NCBI GenBank assembly: GCA_015521735.1
Contig: WANQ01000023.1
Span: forward strand, 1-63,168
Reading direction: 5' to 3'
DNA from: Pyrodictiaceae archaeon
GTDB taxonomy: Archaea; Thermoproteota; Thermoprotei_A; Sulfolobales; WANQ01
Length of the DNA stretch: 63,168 nt
Shown: piece after piece, positions 1 through 9,015 of the stretch
Position numbering within the stretch: the first letter of the stretch is position 1
How the letters are laid out: each line of letters opens with the position of its first letter
Translations under genes and position numbers: made by a program
Notes under the pieces: model-generated
The model's input: the letters and a program-made list of their open reading frames with translations, nothing else
Database searches by the model: none
What the model was told of the DNA's origin: nothing

Positions 1-34
1 CAATAAATACAGTAGCTTAAAATACGTGTATACT

Positions 35-92
35 TTTCAGCTGATTGGGGTAAATCATCCCCTAAGGTCATAGGTAATACCATTCATCACGT
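35..92 (-). ncRNA. Candidate C/D-box guide sRNA
   Basis: On the minus strand the boxes fall in canonical order: C (GTGATGA, 84-90), D' (ATGA, 68-71), C' (GGGATGA, 55-61) and D (CTGA, 37-40). Spacers are 12 nt (C to D'), 6 nt (D' to C') and 14 nt (C' to D), which fits archaeal 2'-O-methylation guides bound by L7Ae, Nop5 and fibrillarin. A TATA-like CTTTATTA (minus reading, 121-128) would start transcription near 98, just before box C. D' is one base off consensus. The rRNA or tRNA target was not identified. Confidence 0.6.
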
Positions 93-184
93 TTTCAGTT
101 AATCACTAACCACTAAACCCTAATAAAGACTAGGCACCCTAGCCTAGAATAGAAGCAAGTATTGTACAGCGAGGAACAATGTAA

Positions 185-949
185 TTGAAGTACCATGAGA
201 TTAAGTCAACTAGAATTACTAGAATAATATCAGGGTTAAAGGCATTAATAGATGTAATAGAATACATAATGGAGCTACCCGAAGTAGTTAAAATAGACAT
301 TCATATAAATCAAATACTTGGAAATAGCCCTATAAGTGCTCAGATAAAAATATACTCTATCTCAGCTAATGAAATACAAGAAGAGTTAAAGAGATTAAGT
401 GAATACTATCAAAACCCAACACTAGTATATAAGATGGAGTTAATTGAAGTAAACGAGCAATATCGTGGAGAAGTACTTAGTTCTGAAATACTAGAATTAT
501 ATGATAAACTAGTTGATTACGCCAAGAACGTAGTGATAAATACCTTGAAACAATATCTAAACAGTGGAAACGAGTACTTCATAGCAATACTTGGTAACGG
601 TGAACTAGTAACATTGGAGGGGTGGGAGGAAAAAGTAACTGTACCATTTCCTCCAGGTACAGAAGTGATAATAACGGGGCATACGCATCCAAAAACACCT
701 TGTATACCAAGCAAAAAGGATCTTGAATCAACCATAAAGCTATTATCTGATCAAGGAATAGGCTCAATAATAGTCTCACCATACTGTACACTATGCATAT
801 ATAGACGAGGACCCTTCATAGAAGAAGACTACTACGAACTCATTAAACTATCACGTGAACTAGGTAAAGTAGAAAGCTTAGCTAAAGCCTTAAGCATATT
901 AAATAGTACATCAAGTAAGCTAAAATATGTAAAAATAATTATGCTCTAA
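185..949 (+). CDS. JAMM/MPN-like putative metalloprotease
   Basis: A 254-residue protein whose second half carries the JAMM zinc motif H-x-H-x7-S-x2-D: H166, H168, S176 and D179. A candidate upstream glutamate is E130. JAMM enzymes are zinc isopeptidases that act on ubiquitin-like modifiers, and archaeal stand-alone versions can cleave SAMP-type conjugates. Here that role is inferred from the motif only. The first 100 residues are helical and match no domain I recognise. The start is TTG, supported by a GAGGA ribosome-binding site 9 nt upstream; a nearby ATG at 178 runs directly into a stop. It heads a plus-strand series with the M28 peptidase. A second JAMM-like protein lies at 13267-13893. 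Confidence 0.75.
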   Translation: MKYHEIKSTRITRIISGLKALIDVIEYIMELPEVVKIDIHINQILGNSPISAQIKIYSISANEIQEELKRLSEYYQNPTLVYKMELIEVNEQYRGEVLSSEILELYDKLVDYAKNVVINTLKQYLNSGNEYFIAILGNGELVTLEGWEEKVTVPFPPGTEVIITGHTHPKTPCIPSKKDLESTIKLLSDQGIGSIIVSPYCTLCIYRRGPFIEEDYYELIKLSRELGKVESLAKALSILNSTSSKLKYVKIIML

Positions 950-988
950 TAAACCATTAAGCTAGACAATAAGGGGGATTAAGACGTA

Positions 989-2785
989 ATGAAGGACAAT
1001 GGTGTAAAAGAAGTATTTAGTATCCTAAAAGAACTCACAGAGATAGGCGAAGTAATAGCAGGCTCTGAAGCCGAGAAAAGAATAATCCAAGTAATAGAGG
1101 ACTACTTAAAGGAAATACATCTAGACGTACAACTAGAGCCAATAAACATAATGTACTGGAAACCCATAGAAGCAGAAATAACAATTGGAGAAAAAACAAT
1201 AATACCAACAATACAGCCATACTCACCATCAATACAAGTTGAAGGAAAACTAGTCTATGTAGGATACGGGTTAAGAGACGAGGAACTAAATAAGATAGAA
1301 CCATATAACTCAATAGTATTAGCTAAACTCCACGAAAACCCTGACTATTATGAAACCCAGTACATGAATATACTTGAAAAAAACCCACTAGCAATAATAT
1401 TCTATGACCCATGGCCAAGTAGAAGAAGAATACTTGTAGCAACAGGATCACTAGACTATAGGTTTAAGCCTGGAAAACCCCTACAAGCACCAATACTTCA
1501 CATAAAACATGAAGAAGGAATAGAACTAGTAAAGCTTTCCCCAAGTAGCATTAAGGCCTATGTTGAAGTAAAAACCAGCGTAAATCATAGTGCTCAAGGA
1601 TATAACGTGCTAGCAACACTACCTGGAAGAGAAGAAGAATACATAATACTATCAGCGCATCACGATCACTGGTTTACAGGAGCAATAGACAACTTAATAG
1701 GTGTATCAATAATATTATACTTAGCAAAAACACTTTCAAAGAAACCACATAAAACCTCAATAAAAATAATATCATTTACAGCTGAGGAATCAGGAGCACC
1801 AGGATACACTCCATGGTACTGGGCATATGGGTCAAGAAAACACGTCGAAAACCTTGAAAGACTAGAACTATTAGACAAAGTAATAGCAGTAGTAAACATA
1901 GACTCCATAGCACGAAAACCATTAAACATAAACGCTACTGGCATAGAATTCCAAGCACTCATAAAATCAATAGCTGATAAACTCGGAGTAAACTATAAAC
2001 TAGGATTCGACCACCCATACTGTGACTCATATAGTTTCAGCATAAAAGGAATACCATCAGTAACATTCAATACACTAAACGAAATAGCCGACATATACCA
2101 TACAGACCTAGATACAGTACACGAAATAAGTAAGGATTTAATTAAAGAAACAGTAAGTCTTATCGAAAAACTAGTAGAACACATAACAATGAAAAACACA
2201 CCTTACGAAGCATTCGGCTACCTAACATACGCGTACAAACTATATGAAGAGCTAAAGAATAGAACACCACCATCAGTACACATACATGCCTATAGACTAT
2301 TACAGGCAACAAGAACTGCAATAAACAAAAACATGTACAAGGAATTACACAACACCTACAAAAAGCTAAATAAACACATAGTAAAACCAGTATTTAGAGG
2401 CACTTATGAGAAAGATGTAGGAGGATTTGAGATAACCCTACTACCAGAACTAGAAATAATGGAAGATGTAAGTAAAATAAAGGAAGCTAGAAAACTATTA
2501 GAGGATAAAAGAATTATAGATGCACTAAAACTACTAGAAAGCATACCTAGAGCAAGAATAATACCTGGTATAGAGGAAAAAATAAATGAAACAAATATTC
2601 GCGAAATAGCCAAACTAGTAGAAGTGAAACCCGAACTGCTAAGTCAAGCAATAAAACTATTAGATGAAGAAAAACAAGCACTTACAACACTAGTACTTAA
2701 ATACTACGATGAAATAGCTTTAACTCTAGCAAAAATAGTAGATGAATTAATATCCAAAGTAGTAGCGAGCAAGGAAACAGAGTAG
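989..2785 (+). CDS. M28-family zinc aminopeptidase
   Basis: A 598-residue cytoplasmic peptidase of the M28 family, which removes N-terminal amino acids using two zinc ions. The metal-binding set is visible: the AHHDHW segment (H224-H227), D234 in GAIDN, E266 and E267 in TAEESG, D305 in NIDS, and H371 in YHTDLD. The N-terminal 200 residues resemble the PA-like insert common in this family. The C-terminal 200 residues are helical and charged, longer than in minimal M28 enzymes, and may help oligomerisation. No signal peptide is seen. A strong purine-rich site (GGGGGAT) precedes the ATG. It follows the JAMM protein after about 40 bases, so the two are probably co-transcribed. Confidence 0.85.
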   Translation: MKDNGVKEVFSILKELTEIGEVIAGSEAEKRIIQVIEDYLKEIHLDVQLEPINIMYWKPIEAEITIGEKTIIPTIQPYSPSIQVEGKLVYVGYGLRDEELNKIEPYNSIVLAKLHENPDYYETQYMNILEKNPLAIIFYDPWPSRRRILVATGSLDYRFKPGKPLQAPILHIKHEEGIELVKLSPSSIKAYVEVKTSVNHSAQGYNVLATLPGREEEYIILSAHHDHWFTGAIDNLIGVSIILYLAKTLSKKPHKTSIKIISFTAEESGAPGYTPWYWAYGSRKHVENLERLELLDKVIAVVNIDSIARKPLNINATGIEFQALIKSIADKLGVNYKLGFDHPYCDSYSFSIKGIPSVTFNTLNEIADIYHTDLDTVHEISKDLIKETVSLIEKLVEHITMKNTPYEAFGYLTYAYKLYEELKNRTPPSVHIHAYRLLQATRTAINKNMYKELHNTYKKLNKHIVKPVFRGTYEKDVGGFEITLLPELEIMEDVSKIKEARKLLEDKRIIDALKLLESIPRARIIPGIEEKINETNIREIAKLVEVKPELLSQAIKLLDEEKQALTTLVLKYYDEIALTLAKIVDELISKVVASKETE

Positions 2786-2801
2786 GCAGAAGGGTGCTTT
2801 A

Positions 2802-4361
2802 ATGAAAATACTAGTAGTTACATCGAAAATGGCTGAAGGAATAGTGAGAAGAATAGTTGCTCAACTAGATGTGGAAGTAGACATAATCGTAATAGAAAAA
2901 CCACCAATAGCAGCTGCACTAACAGTAAACATAATCCTCAATGAACTAGTTAAGCGGGGGATAGGCAAAGACTACGACTACATAATTATACCTGGACTAA
3001 CATCAGGTGATGCAAAGATAATCCAGGATAAACTAGGTATAAAGACAATTAAGGGGCCCATACACGCAAGTGACATACCGATAGTAATAGAAGCACTAAA
3101 AGAAGGCAAAAGGTTCTCAACACTTAAACCAGCAGATGAAATACTTAGAACAACTGTGAAATCAAGACTAGCTAAAGCCATAAAATTCTTTGAAGAAAAG
3201 AATAAGGTAGCAATAAGCTTCAAAGAACTCAAAATATACTATAGAGGCCCACCAGTAAAAGTAGTAGCAGAACTACCGTGCACAAACAATATAGCTAGCC
3301 TAATAGAAAAAGCTGAAAGATACGAAGAAGAAGGAGCTGACATAGTAATTGTGGGGTCATCATATAACCATGGAACTAGAGTTTACGAAGTAGTTAAAAT
3401 ACTCAATAAGAAGCTAGGAGTACCTATTGGCGTAGACACTAATAGCGAATACGAAATAAGAAAATCCATTGAAAACGGTGCAAGCATAGTATTTAGTCTA
3501 GACTCAACACTAATTGAAAAACTATCAGACTATGCAAAACACGCAGCATACGTAATAATACCTGACGAAGGCTTCACAGACACAGACGACATCGTAGAAG
3601 CTAGGTTTAAGAGCTTAAAATATAACATATTAAAAGCTCAAAGACTAGGATACGATAAAGTAATTGCAGACCCAGTACTAAACCCCATCCCCCTAGGCTT
3701 ATACAAAACACTCACATTAACAGAAAAAGTAGTAAATGAACTAAAAATACCAACAGTATTCACAGCAAGCAATGTAGTAGAAGGACTTGAAGCAGACACA
3801 CATGGAGTAATAGCAGTACTAGCAGGTTTAGCAGTAGAACTAGGAGCAAGCCTCTTCCACGTAGTAGAAGACGCTGCATATGAAAGAGGAATTGTAGCAG
3901 AAGCAAAATTAGCGTTAACAGCTACAACTATATCAAAGTACATGGAAACACATGTTAGAAACATAGGCTTAGACATGCTAGTACTAAAAGACAGAAACAA
4001 GCATCCAACATCACCTATAGAATCTAGGAAAACAATAGTAGTAGACAAAAAACTCGAACCACTAATGGATCCTAAAGGATACTTTAAAATAAACGTCCTA
4101 GAAAACAACATAGAACTAGCATACTATAAGTATGGTGACGAGAAAGCTCAAGTAAAATTCACAGGGACAGATGCCTTAAGCATAGGTAGAGCTATGCTAA
4201 GAGAAATAAAAGGCTTAAAGGAAGACCACATACTATACATAGGATATGAGCTAGCAAAAGCAGAAATAGCATTAAAACTAAACAAAAACTACATCCAAGA
4301 CGAGGACTTATTTAAACCCATAAAAGAAAAGCTAAAACAGGTTCTAGGTAATGAAAATTAA
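2802..4361 (+). CDS. Dihydropteroate synthase-like protein (archaeal family)
   Basis: A 519-residue member of the archaeal dihydropteroate-synthase-related family (TIGR00284 type, MJ0107-like). The middle forms a TIM barrel with DHPS-like strands: an EEGADIVIVGSSYNHGTRV segment near residue 182, IGVDTNSEYEIRK near 211, and VIADPVLNP near 288. The N-terminal 140 residues form a Rossmann-like domain that bacterial FolP lacks. The family is linked to pterin or methanopterin-type cofactor synthesis, but the exact reaction is not established, and this organism shows no other pterin genes in the window. It sits 16 bases after the M28 gene, with an AGGGTG ribosome-binding site, and its end overlaps the next gene by 11 bases. 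Confidence 0.8.
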   Translation: MKILVVTSKMAEGIVRRIVAQLDVEVDIIVIEKPPIAAALTVNIILNELVKRGIGKDYDYIIIPGLTSGDAKIIQDKLGIKTIKGPIHASDIPIVIEALKEGKRFSTLKPADEILRTTVKSRLAKAIKFFEEKNKVAISFKELKIYYRGPPVKVVAELPCTNNIASLIEKAERYEEEGADIVIVGSSYNHGTRVYEVVKILNKKLGVPIGVDTNSEYEIRKSIENGASIVFSLDSTLIEKLSDYAKHAAYVIIPDEGFTDTDDIVEARFKSLKYNILKAQRLGYDKVIADPVLNPIPLGLYKTLTLTEKVVNELKIPTVFTASNVVEGLEADTHGVIAVLAGLAVELGASLFHVVEDAAYERGIVAEAKLALTATTISKYMETHVRNIGLDMLVLKDRNKHPTSPIESRKTIVVDKKLEPLMDPKGYFKINVLENNIELAYYKYGDEKAQVKFTGTDALSIGRAMLREIKGLKEDHILYIGYELAKAEIALKLNKNYIQDEDLFKPIKEKLKQVLGNEN

Positions 4362-5040
4362 GATACAGATTCCGAGAACCCACATAATAGGTTTACAAAA
4401 AATAGACGACATGAATATATCTCTAGGAATACTAGTTGACGAGAACATTTTATCCCTAGAATTCAACGATAAGTACACTAAACAACTAGAGTGTAAGGGG
4501 CCTAAAGAACTCTGCTCATACGCGTCTAAAGCACTATCAGATTACAGAGGACTATTATCTGTAAATCAATTAACTAGTACAATAGATGAAATAGACGTTA
4601 ACCTATATGAGCATGTACTAGTAGTATTAAAGCTATTGATTGAGAAGAAGAGCTTCACAATGTCGGATGTACTTATACTAAAATCTGAATTATTCAGCGA
4701 ATACGAGCTAGACCCAGTAATAGCATGCACCATGTACTTTGGAGGAATAAACCTAGCTATTTGGAGAAACATAGTTAAACCATCATGCTTAAGACTGCCA
4801 TCAACTAACAAGTATGTGGAAGAAGTAGATAGGGAAGCAATAGCTAGCTCTAAAGGTCATTGGAGAACTAATCTAGTATCTATAGCTCTAAGTCTATGGT
4901 TAAACGAGTTCACTGATGATAGTGTAATAGCTTATTGGAATAGAATGGAGAAATACTATAGGCTAATACATTCTCTAAAACCCAAGCCCAATCTAATGAA
5001 ACCCGCATTGGCGATGATACCTATAGAGGTACTTGTCTAA
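4351..5040 (+). CDS. Hypothetical protein, coupled to DHPS-like gene
   Basis: A 229-residue protein I do not recognise. The N-terminal third is predicted to be strand-rich and the rest alpha-helical. There is no signal peptide or membrane segment, and only scattered cysteines (C48, C53, C126, C144) without a clear metal motif. Its start overlaps the end of the DHPS-like gene by 11 bases, so translation is probably coupled and it may act in the same pathway. It meets the alkyltransferase gene tail to tail with a 4-base overlap. Codon use resembles its neighbours, so I take it as a real gene. Confidence 0.7.
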   Translation: MKIKIQIPRTHIIGLQKIDDMNISLGILVDENILSLEFNDKYTKQLECKGPKELCSYASKALSDYRGLLSVNQLTSTIDEIDVNLYEHVLVVLKLLIEKKSFTMSDVLILKSELFSEYELDPVIACTMYFGGINLAIWRNIVKPSCLRLPSTNKYVEEVDREAIASSKGHWRTNLVSIALSLWLNEFTDDSVIAYWNRMEKYYRLIHSLKPKPNLMKPALAMIPIEVLV

Positions 5041-5462
5041 GGATCATAAAGTAATTCTTCCACATCAACTATGTGCTCCTTAGAAACCTTACCATTGACA
5101 ATGCTTACACCTTCAATTCTTAAAAGCTTCTCCTTAACCCTAGATCCACCACGTGAATAACCCCCAATACTTCCATTACTCATAACAACTCTATGGCAAG
5201 GTATTATCAATGGTTTATCGTTAAGAGCCATAAACCTAGCAATAACTCTAGGGTGAAGCCTCAGGATTTTCGCTAAAGACTTATACGTAGTAACCTTACC
5301 CAAAGGTATAATACTTGTAAGAATATAGATGGCCTCACGTAAATCCTTTACGCTAGCCCTACTAATACGGATCTCCCCCTCCCTCTCCTCTACAACAATC
5401 AACTCATAACCCCGGTAGAGAACAATTTCTACTAGGGGGATTAAGTGAATAAGAGTACACAT
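5037..5462 (-). CDS. ogt: O6-methylguanine-DNA methyltransferase
   Basis: A suicide DNA-repair protein that moves the alkyl group from O6-alkylguanine to its own cysteine. The active-site PCHRV is present with C89 as acceptor. It is preceded by the helix-turn-helix region GKVTTYKSLAKIL, and followed by the conserved GGYSRGG. At 141 residues or fewer it is short, keeping the C-terminal catalytic domain and almost none of the N-terminal domain. The longest reading frame starts at an ATG that overlaps the divergent gene by 18 bases. An internal TTG at 5402 (giving MIVVEE) would remove that overlap, so the start is uncertain. Confidence 0.85.
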   Translation of the reverse strand: MCTLIHLIPLVEIVLYRGYELIVVEEREGEIRISRASVKDLREAIYILTSIIPLGKVTTYKSLAKILRLHPRVIARFMALNDKPLIIPCHRVVMSNGSIGGYSRGGSRVKEKLLRIEGVSIVNGKVSKEHIVDVEELLYDP

Positions 5463-5924
5463 ATACTGTTCGGAATAGGCTTTACATTACTACTATTAAA
5501 CCCTACAAGAACTATACCATTAATTTTAGTACTAATGTCTTCTATAATAGGAGCATCACTACCAGACTTAGATTTAAAGTTTAAGCATAGAATGATACTA
5601 CACAACATCTTCGCGGTCACCGTCTCCGCCTTCTTAGTGTACTTTGCATCTACGATGATCCCAATAGTTAACTGGTACACCACTTACATTACATTAGGCT
5701 TTACTTTAGGCTATATATCACACATACTCTTAGACTCTCTAACCAAAGCTGGTATAGCATTATTCTACCCAATAACTCGTAAGAGAATAAGAATCCTACG
5801 TCTTAGATCAAATTCTTCAATAGCAAACGCATTACTATCACTAATAAGTTTGCTAGCAATAGTTTATTGGGCTTACAGAAACAGTCTAGTAGAATTCAAG
5901 CCTTTATGGCTACAACAACCCTAA
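5445..5924 (+). CDS. YdjM-like membrane metal-dependent hydrolase
   Basis: A 159-residue integral membrane protein of the YdjM/DUF457 family. It has about four hydrophobic segments, with the family's conserved histidines and acidic residues: STHILFG near the N terminus, SLPDLDLKFKHR around residues 36-47, and SHILLDSLTK near 86-95. Members are predicted membrane-bound hydrolases and their substrates are unknown. The start is GTG, chosen because GGGGGA lies a few bases upstream. The gene is divergent from, and overlaps the 5' end of, the alkyltransferase frame. Its 3' end overlaps the ASCH gene tail to tail by 15 bases. Confidence 0.75.
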   Translation: MNKSTHILFGIGFTLLLLNPTRTIPLILVLMSSIIGASLPDLDLKFKHRMILHNIFAVTVSAFLVYFASTMIPIVNWYTTYITLGFTLGYISHILLDSLTKAGIALFYPITRKRIRILRLRSNSSIANALLSLISLLAIVYWAYRNSLVEFKPLWLQQP

Positions 5925-6560
5925 ACCAATAGCTAAAACACCGTAACGTTCTTCATCACCTCTACCGTAATACTTATAGTAAACCTTAACACCCTCGTCA
6001 ATACTTCTCACACCAGGCAATACTCTGTTTAATCCTTCAGCTAAGATCATATTCCTAAAACTAGGATAAACCCTAAGATACTTAACATAAGCATAAACCT
6101 CTTTACCCGTAGAATTAGATTTAAATATAATGCAATCACCAATACTTATTCTCCTACGTTTCTCATCGTACAGTCTACCCTCAACAACTTTTTCGCCAGC
6201 CAGGATCTTTCCAAGCCAGTTATCCTCAACATGCATTAAGTGCGTACACTCCTCACGACAAGTCCATGAAACACCACTATAAACTACTAGTAGCTTAGGG
6301 TAAGGATTCTCGTATAGAATGTTGATGGGTATGTAGTACAAGTTGTCTACAATAACATGCCTAGACGTTATAGTAACATAATGTACTGGTCCACCACACC
6401 AATCTACTCTAACACTAACTGAAGCACCATCGCCTTCAACCCTTCTAATATAGCCTAAGTACTCCACCATGGGCTTACTACTAACATCCTCTCCTACAAT
6501 AACTGCTTTACCACGACAATAGATCATTATGGAGTTATCACTTAAACCTGCTATTAGCAT
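5910..6560 (-). CDS. ASCH-domain protein with N-terminal extension
   Basis: The C-terminal half (residues about 115-210) reads as an ASCH domain, a PUA-like beta-barrel fold thought to bind RNA or modified bases. The support is the pattern LGKILAGEKVVEGRLYD followed by IGDCIIFKS and a YVKYLRVYPSF strand, as in archaeal ASCH proteins. Most archaeal ASCH proteins are only 100-120 residues. This one carries roughly 110 extra strand-rich N-terminal residues that I cannot assign, including C15, C50, C101 and C105. A role in translation or RNA metabolism is plausible but inferred. Confidence 0.65.
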   Translation of the reverse strand: MLIAGLSDNSIMIYCRGKAVIVGEDVSSKPMVEYLGYIRRVEGDGASVSVRVDWCGGPVHYVTITSRHVIVDNLYYIPINILYENPYPKLLVVYSGVSWTCREECTHLMHVEDNWLGKILAGEKVVEGRLYDEKRRRISIGDCIIFKSNSTGKEVYAYVKYLRVYPSFRNMILAEGLNRVLPGVRSIDEGVKVYYKYYGRGDEERYGVLAIGLGLL

Positions 6561-6642
6561 CTAAATCAACCATGATTATATTGTGCTAGGTTAAGCTAAA
6601 AATAGTTAAGAATTATAAAACCATGTTTACTTAAAGATAAGT

Positions 6643-6716
6643 AGAGAGGTTATGTGGTACCGCTGTCCCCATAGGAGCCGAAAGGCGATGAACGAGCCTT
6701 CCCCTTTACCGAAACA
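6643..6716 (+). ncRNA. GC-rich candidate sRNA, C/D-like
   Basis: A GC-rich island in an AT-rich gap. A TATA-like ATTATAAAA at 6612-6620 would start transcription near 6643. Degenerate boxes can be read: GTTATGT (6649-6655) as C, CCGA (6678-6681) as D', GCGATGA (6685-6691) as C' and CCGA (6709-6712) as D, with spacers of 22, 3 and 17 nt. A run of T follows at 6717. The segment can also fold as AAGGC/GCCTT closed by tandem GA-GA, like an L7Ae K-loop. The class is therefore uncertain; expression from its own promoter is the better-supported part. Confidence 0.4.
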
Positions 6717-6778
6717 TTTTTGGTTAAACAAAGGAACTACTAAGAGGTAAAAATAGACACTAAGCATGGGGGTAGCAC

Positions 6779-7195
6779 ATGCCCGTATACTATGAAGAGA
6801 TAACTGTTTCTACATCATCTAGATTCGAGTTAGTAGATATAACTGATAGAGTTGAAGAAATAGTTAGGAAGAGTGGAATAAGAAATGGTATATGCATGGT
6901 TTTTGCACCACACGCTACAGCTGCAATAATAGCTAATGAACACGAGTATGGCTTATTAAAAGACATTATAAGGCTTATTAAGGAATTATTTAAACCTGAT
7001 GCCGACTGGAACCATAATAGGATAGACGATAACGCACATGCACATCTAGGATCCTCTATCATTGGTGCGAGTAGAGTTTTCCCCGTAATAGATGGTAGGC
7101 TCATACGTGGTACATGGCAGAACATATTTCTAGTCGAAATGGATGGTCCTAGAAGGTATAGAAGAGTAGTTGTAATGGTATTAGGAGAGGAGTAA
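6779..7195 (+). CDS. YjbQ/UPF0047 family protein
   Basis: A 138-residue single-domain protein of the UPF0047 (YjbQ) family. The family signature is present: a segment ending in APHATAAIIANE, then DADWNHNRIDDNAHAHLGSSIIG, and near the end GTWQNIFLVEMDGPR. The histidines in these segments form a conserved pocket. YjbQ of E. coli has weak thiamine-phosphate synthase activity, but the true role of the family is unsettled. Length is typical. The ATG is preceded by GGGGGT. It is a single gene with no obvious operon partner. Confidence 0.85.
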   Translation: MPVYYEEITVSTSSRFELVDITDRVEEIVRKSGIRNGICMVFAPHATAAIIANEHEYGLLKDIIRLIKELFKPDADWNHNRIDDNAHAHLGSSIIGASRVFPVIDGRLIRGTWQNIFLVEMDGPRRYRRVVVMVLGEE

Positions 7196-7243
7196 AATAC
7201 CACGGGTTTGTGATATTGTTTATCTGGTGCACTATCAATTCAG

Positions 7244-7474
7244 CTATATCGGCGGCTTAAGCCCACGTTCTGTGTAGTGTTTTTTAGGTCTAATTACTAT
7301 TAAACCTGTATCCTCATCTATTTCTATTATGAAGTCTGTTCCCCACTTCTCAACCAAGCTCTTAGGCAAGTACAAGTTCAACGGTAACGTATAGTATTCG
7401 TAAACATATTCCTTTCCTCTAACTATTTTACGCCCTATAACCTTTCTTGCCTTAGCTTCTCTAATACGAGGCAT
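7244..7474 (-). CDS. Small AbrB/SpoVT-like protein
   Basis: A 76-residue protein. Its second half, from YYTLPLNLYLPKSLVEKWG to an IVIRPKK strand, resembles the swapped-hairpin AbrB/SpoVT DNA-binding fold (strand, short PK helix, acidic strand). The first 25 residues are basic. It may be a small transcription regulator or the antitoxin half of a pair, but no toxin gene is adjacent. I use the ATG at 7474 rather than the GTG at 7492, because a TATA-like CTTAAATA (minus reading, about 7504-7511) puts the likely transcript start near 7482, giving an almost leaderless message. Confidence 0.6.
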   Translation of the reverse strand: MPRIREAKARKVIGRKIVRGKEYVYEYYTLPLNLYLPKSLVEKWGTDFIIEIDEDTGLIVIRPKKHYTERGLKPPI

Positions 7475-7683
7475 ACAAACACCGTTCTCCACATTCTCGT
7501 AAAGGTATTTAAGATTTGTGCACCGAACTTACTGTGGTTTAATAATACTTTCTAAACACTTAGCATATACGTTGAAATATAAGGGTACACTAGCAGTTTA
7601 TATCCGTTATAGTGATATAGCAGATAGGAAACCATATTACTACACACTGAATTGTTATTCCAGTGCTGTGAGGTAGTCCAGTA

Positions 7684-8886
7684 TTGGGTAGCCGTGAACC
7701 AAAACTATACATTGCTGAAGTAGAAGAAATATTGTCTGGTGAAGCAACAGACATATACTTCGTGAGAACCAGGGAGATACTAGAGAAGCATCGTTTAGGT
7801 GATACTTGGGTTAGAATGGAAATACACGCCTACAGCTTCCCCAAAGGCTATGACTGGGCTGTTTTCGCTGGACTAGAAGAAGCACTAGCATTACTTAAAG
7901 GCAAAAAGGTTAACGTATACGCAATACCCGAAGGCACACTATTTAAACCAATAGAACCGGTAATGGTTGTTGAAGGACCATACAATGAGATATCAGTCTA
8001 CGAGACAAGTCTACTAGGAATACTAAGGCATGCAACAAGTATTGCTACACGTGCTGCAAGAATAAAAAAGCTAGCTGGAAACAAGCAAGTATTATTCTTT
8101 GGTTTAAGATCACTACACCCAGCTATACAGCCTATGGCTGATAGAGCAGCCTACATAGGAGGAGTTGACGGAGTTTCAGGTGTTTTATCTAAAAAATACA
8201 TTGGCGTAGAACCAAAGGGAACTATGCCCCATGCACTAATACTGGTATTCGGTGACCCAGTTAAAGCATGGAAGGCTTTCGACGAGGTAATGCCAGAGAA
8301 TGTTCCACGAATAGCACTAGCCGACACAATGTATGATGAAAGACTTGAAGCACTAATGGCTGCACAAGCACTTGGAGATAGACTATATGGTGTAAGATTT
8401 GATACACCAGGTAGTCGTAGAGGAAGTATGAGAAAGATAGTACTAGAAGCTAGATGGGCACTAGACATACATGGATTCAAGCACGTCAAAATATTTGTTA
8501 GCGGTGGAATAAATGAAAAAGCGGTAGTAGAGCTAAGAGACATAGTCGATGGATTCGGCGTTGGCACTAGCATAGCCTTTCCACCAAGCATAGACTTAAG
8601 CATGGATATTGTAGAGAAAATGGTTAACGGGAAATGGATACCATTATCAAAGAGAGGCAAGTGGCCTGGAATGAAGCAAATCTACAGATGCAGGCCAGGC
8701 TTAAACGACGTAATAACTCCATGGAATAGTCCTCCCCCCAAGTGTAGTGATGGCTCACGACCCGTACCCCTCCTTAAAAAATACATGGAGCAAGGCAAGG
8801 TAATAGTAGACCTTCCAAGCGTAGATGAAATACGGAGATACGTGCTCAAACAATTAGAAGAACTACCAGAGCCAACACCAGTATAA
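7684..8886 (+). CDS. pncB: Nicotinate phosphoribosyltransferase
   Basis: A 400-residue enzyme of NAD salvage that joins nicotinate to phosphoribosyl pyrophosphate to give nicotinate mononucleotide. Family marks include the [11 protein letters not shown] helix, the [10 protein letters not shown] segment with its conserved histidine, the [11 protein letters not shown] segment, and the C-terminal phosphate-binding [13 protein letters not shown] and FGVGTSI. The sequence resembles the archaeal form typified by Thermoplasma. A C-terminal tail with two cysteines follows the barrel. NadM (56355-56891) and NadE (48934-49740) supply later NAD steps. The start is TTG. A TATA-like GTTTATATCC lies at 7594-7603, so a leader of about 60 bases is likely. 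Confidence 0.88.
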   Translation: MGSREPKLYIAEVEEILSGEATDIYFVRTREILEKHRLGDTWVRMEIHAYSFPKGYDWAVFAGLEEALALLKGKKVNVYAIPEGTLFKPIEPVMVVEGPYNEISVYETSLLGILRHATSIATRAARIKKLAGNKQVLFFGLRSLHPAIQPMADRAAYIGGVDGVSGVLSKKYIGVEPKGTMPHALILVFGDPVKAWKAFDEVMPENVPRIALADTMYDERLEALMAAQALGDRLYGVRFDTPGSRRGSMRKIVLEARWALDIHGFKHVKIFVSGGINEKAVVELRDIVDGFGVGTSIAFPPSIDLSMDIVEKMVNGKWIPLSKRGKWPGMKQIYRCRPGLNDVITPWNSPPPKCSDGSRPVPLLKKYMEQGKVIVDLPSVDEIRRYVLKQLEELPEPTPV

Positions 8887-8894
8887 CCAAGTTT

Positions 8895-8957
8895 TATCAG
8901 TACTTAAAGGCTTCTTCATAGCACACGCTCTGCGAGTACAGCCTTCATCACACCATT
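8895..8957 (-). ncRNA. Candidate C/D-box guide sRNA
   Basis: Minus-strand boxes: C (GTGATGA, 8945-8951), D' (CAGA, 8929-8932), C' (GCTATGA, 8916-8922) and D (CTGA, 8897-8900). Spacers are 12, 6 and 15 nt. A TATA-like ATTAATAT at 8981-8988 predicts a start near 8959, eight bases before box C. C and D are perfect; D' and C' each differ by one or two bases, which is usual for the internal pair. This is among the best-supported small RNAs in the window. The target was not identified. Confidence 0.68.
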
Positions 8958-8980
8958 AGTTAAATTTAGGCGTGAAACCT

Positions 8981-8988
8981 ATATTAAT
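8981..8988 (-). promoter_or_regulatory. TATA box of the C/D sRNA at 8895-8957
   Basis: ATTAATAT centred about 26 bases upstream of the predicted 5' end of the small RNA, followed by no protein start on that strand. The position matches the usual archaeal TATA-to-start distance. Confidence 0.5.
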
Positions 8989-9015
8989 GTAAGAGCAGGT
9001 AACCCGGGTAATGCT

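Noticed and set aside
3638-4111. 157-codon minus-strand frame
   Set aside because: Antisense shadow of the DHPS-like gene, with serine- and threonine-rich low complexity.
8151-8660. 169-codon minus-strand frame
   Set aside because: Lies wholly opposite the nicotinate phosphoribosyltransferase gene, which has a clear family match.
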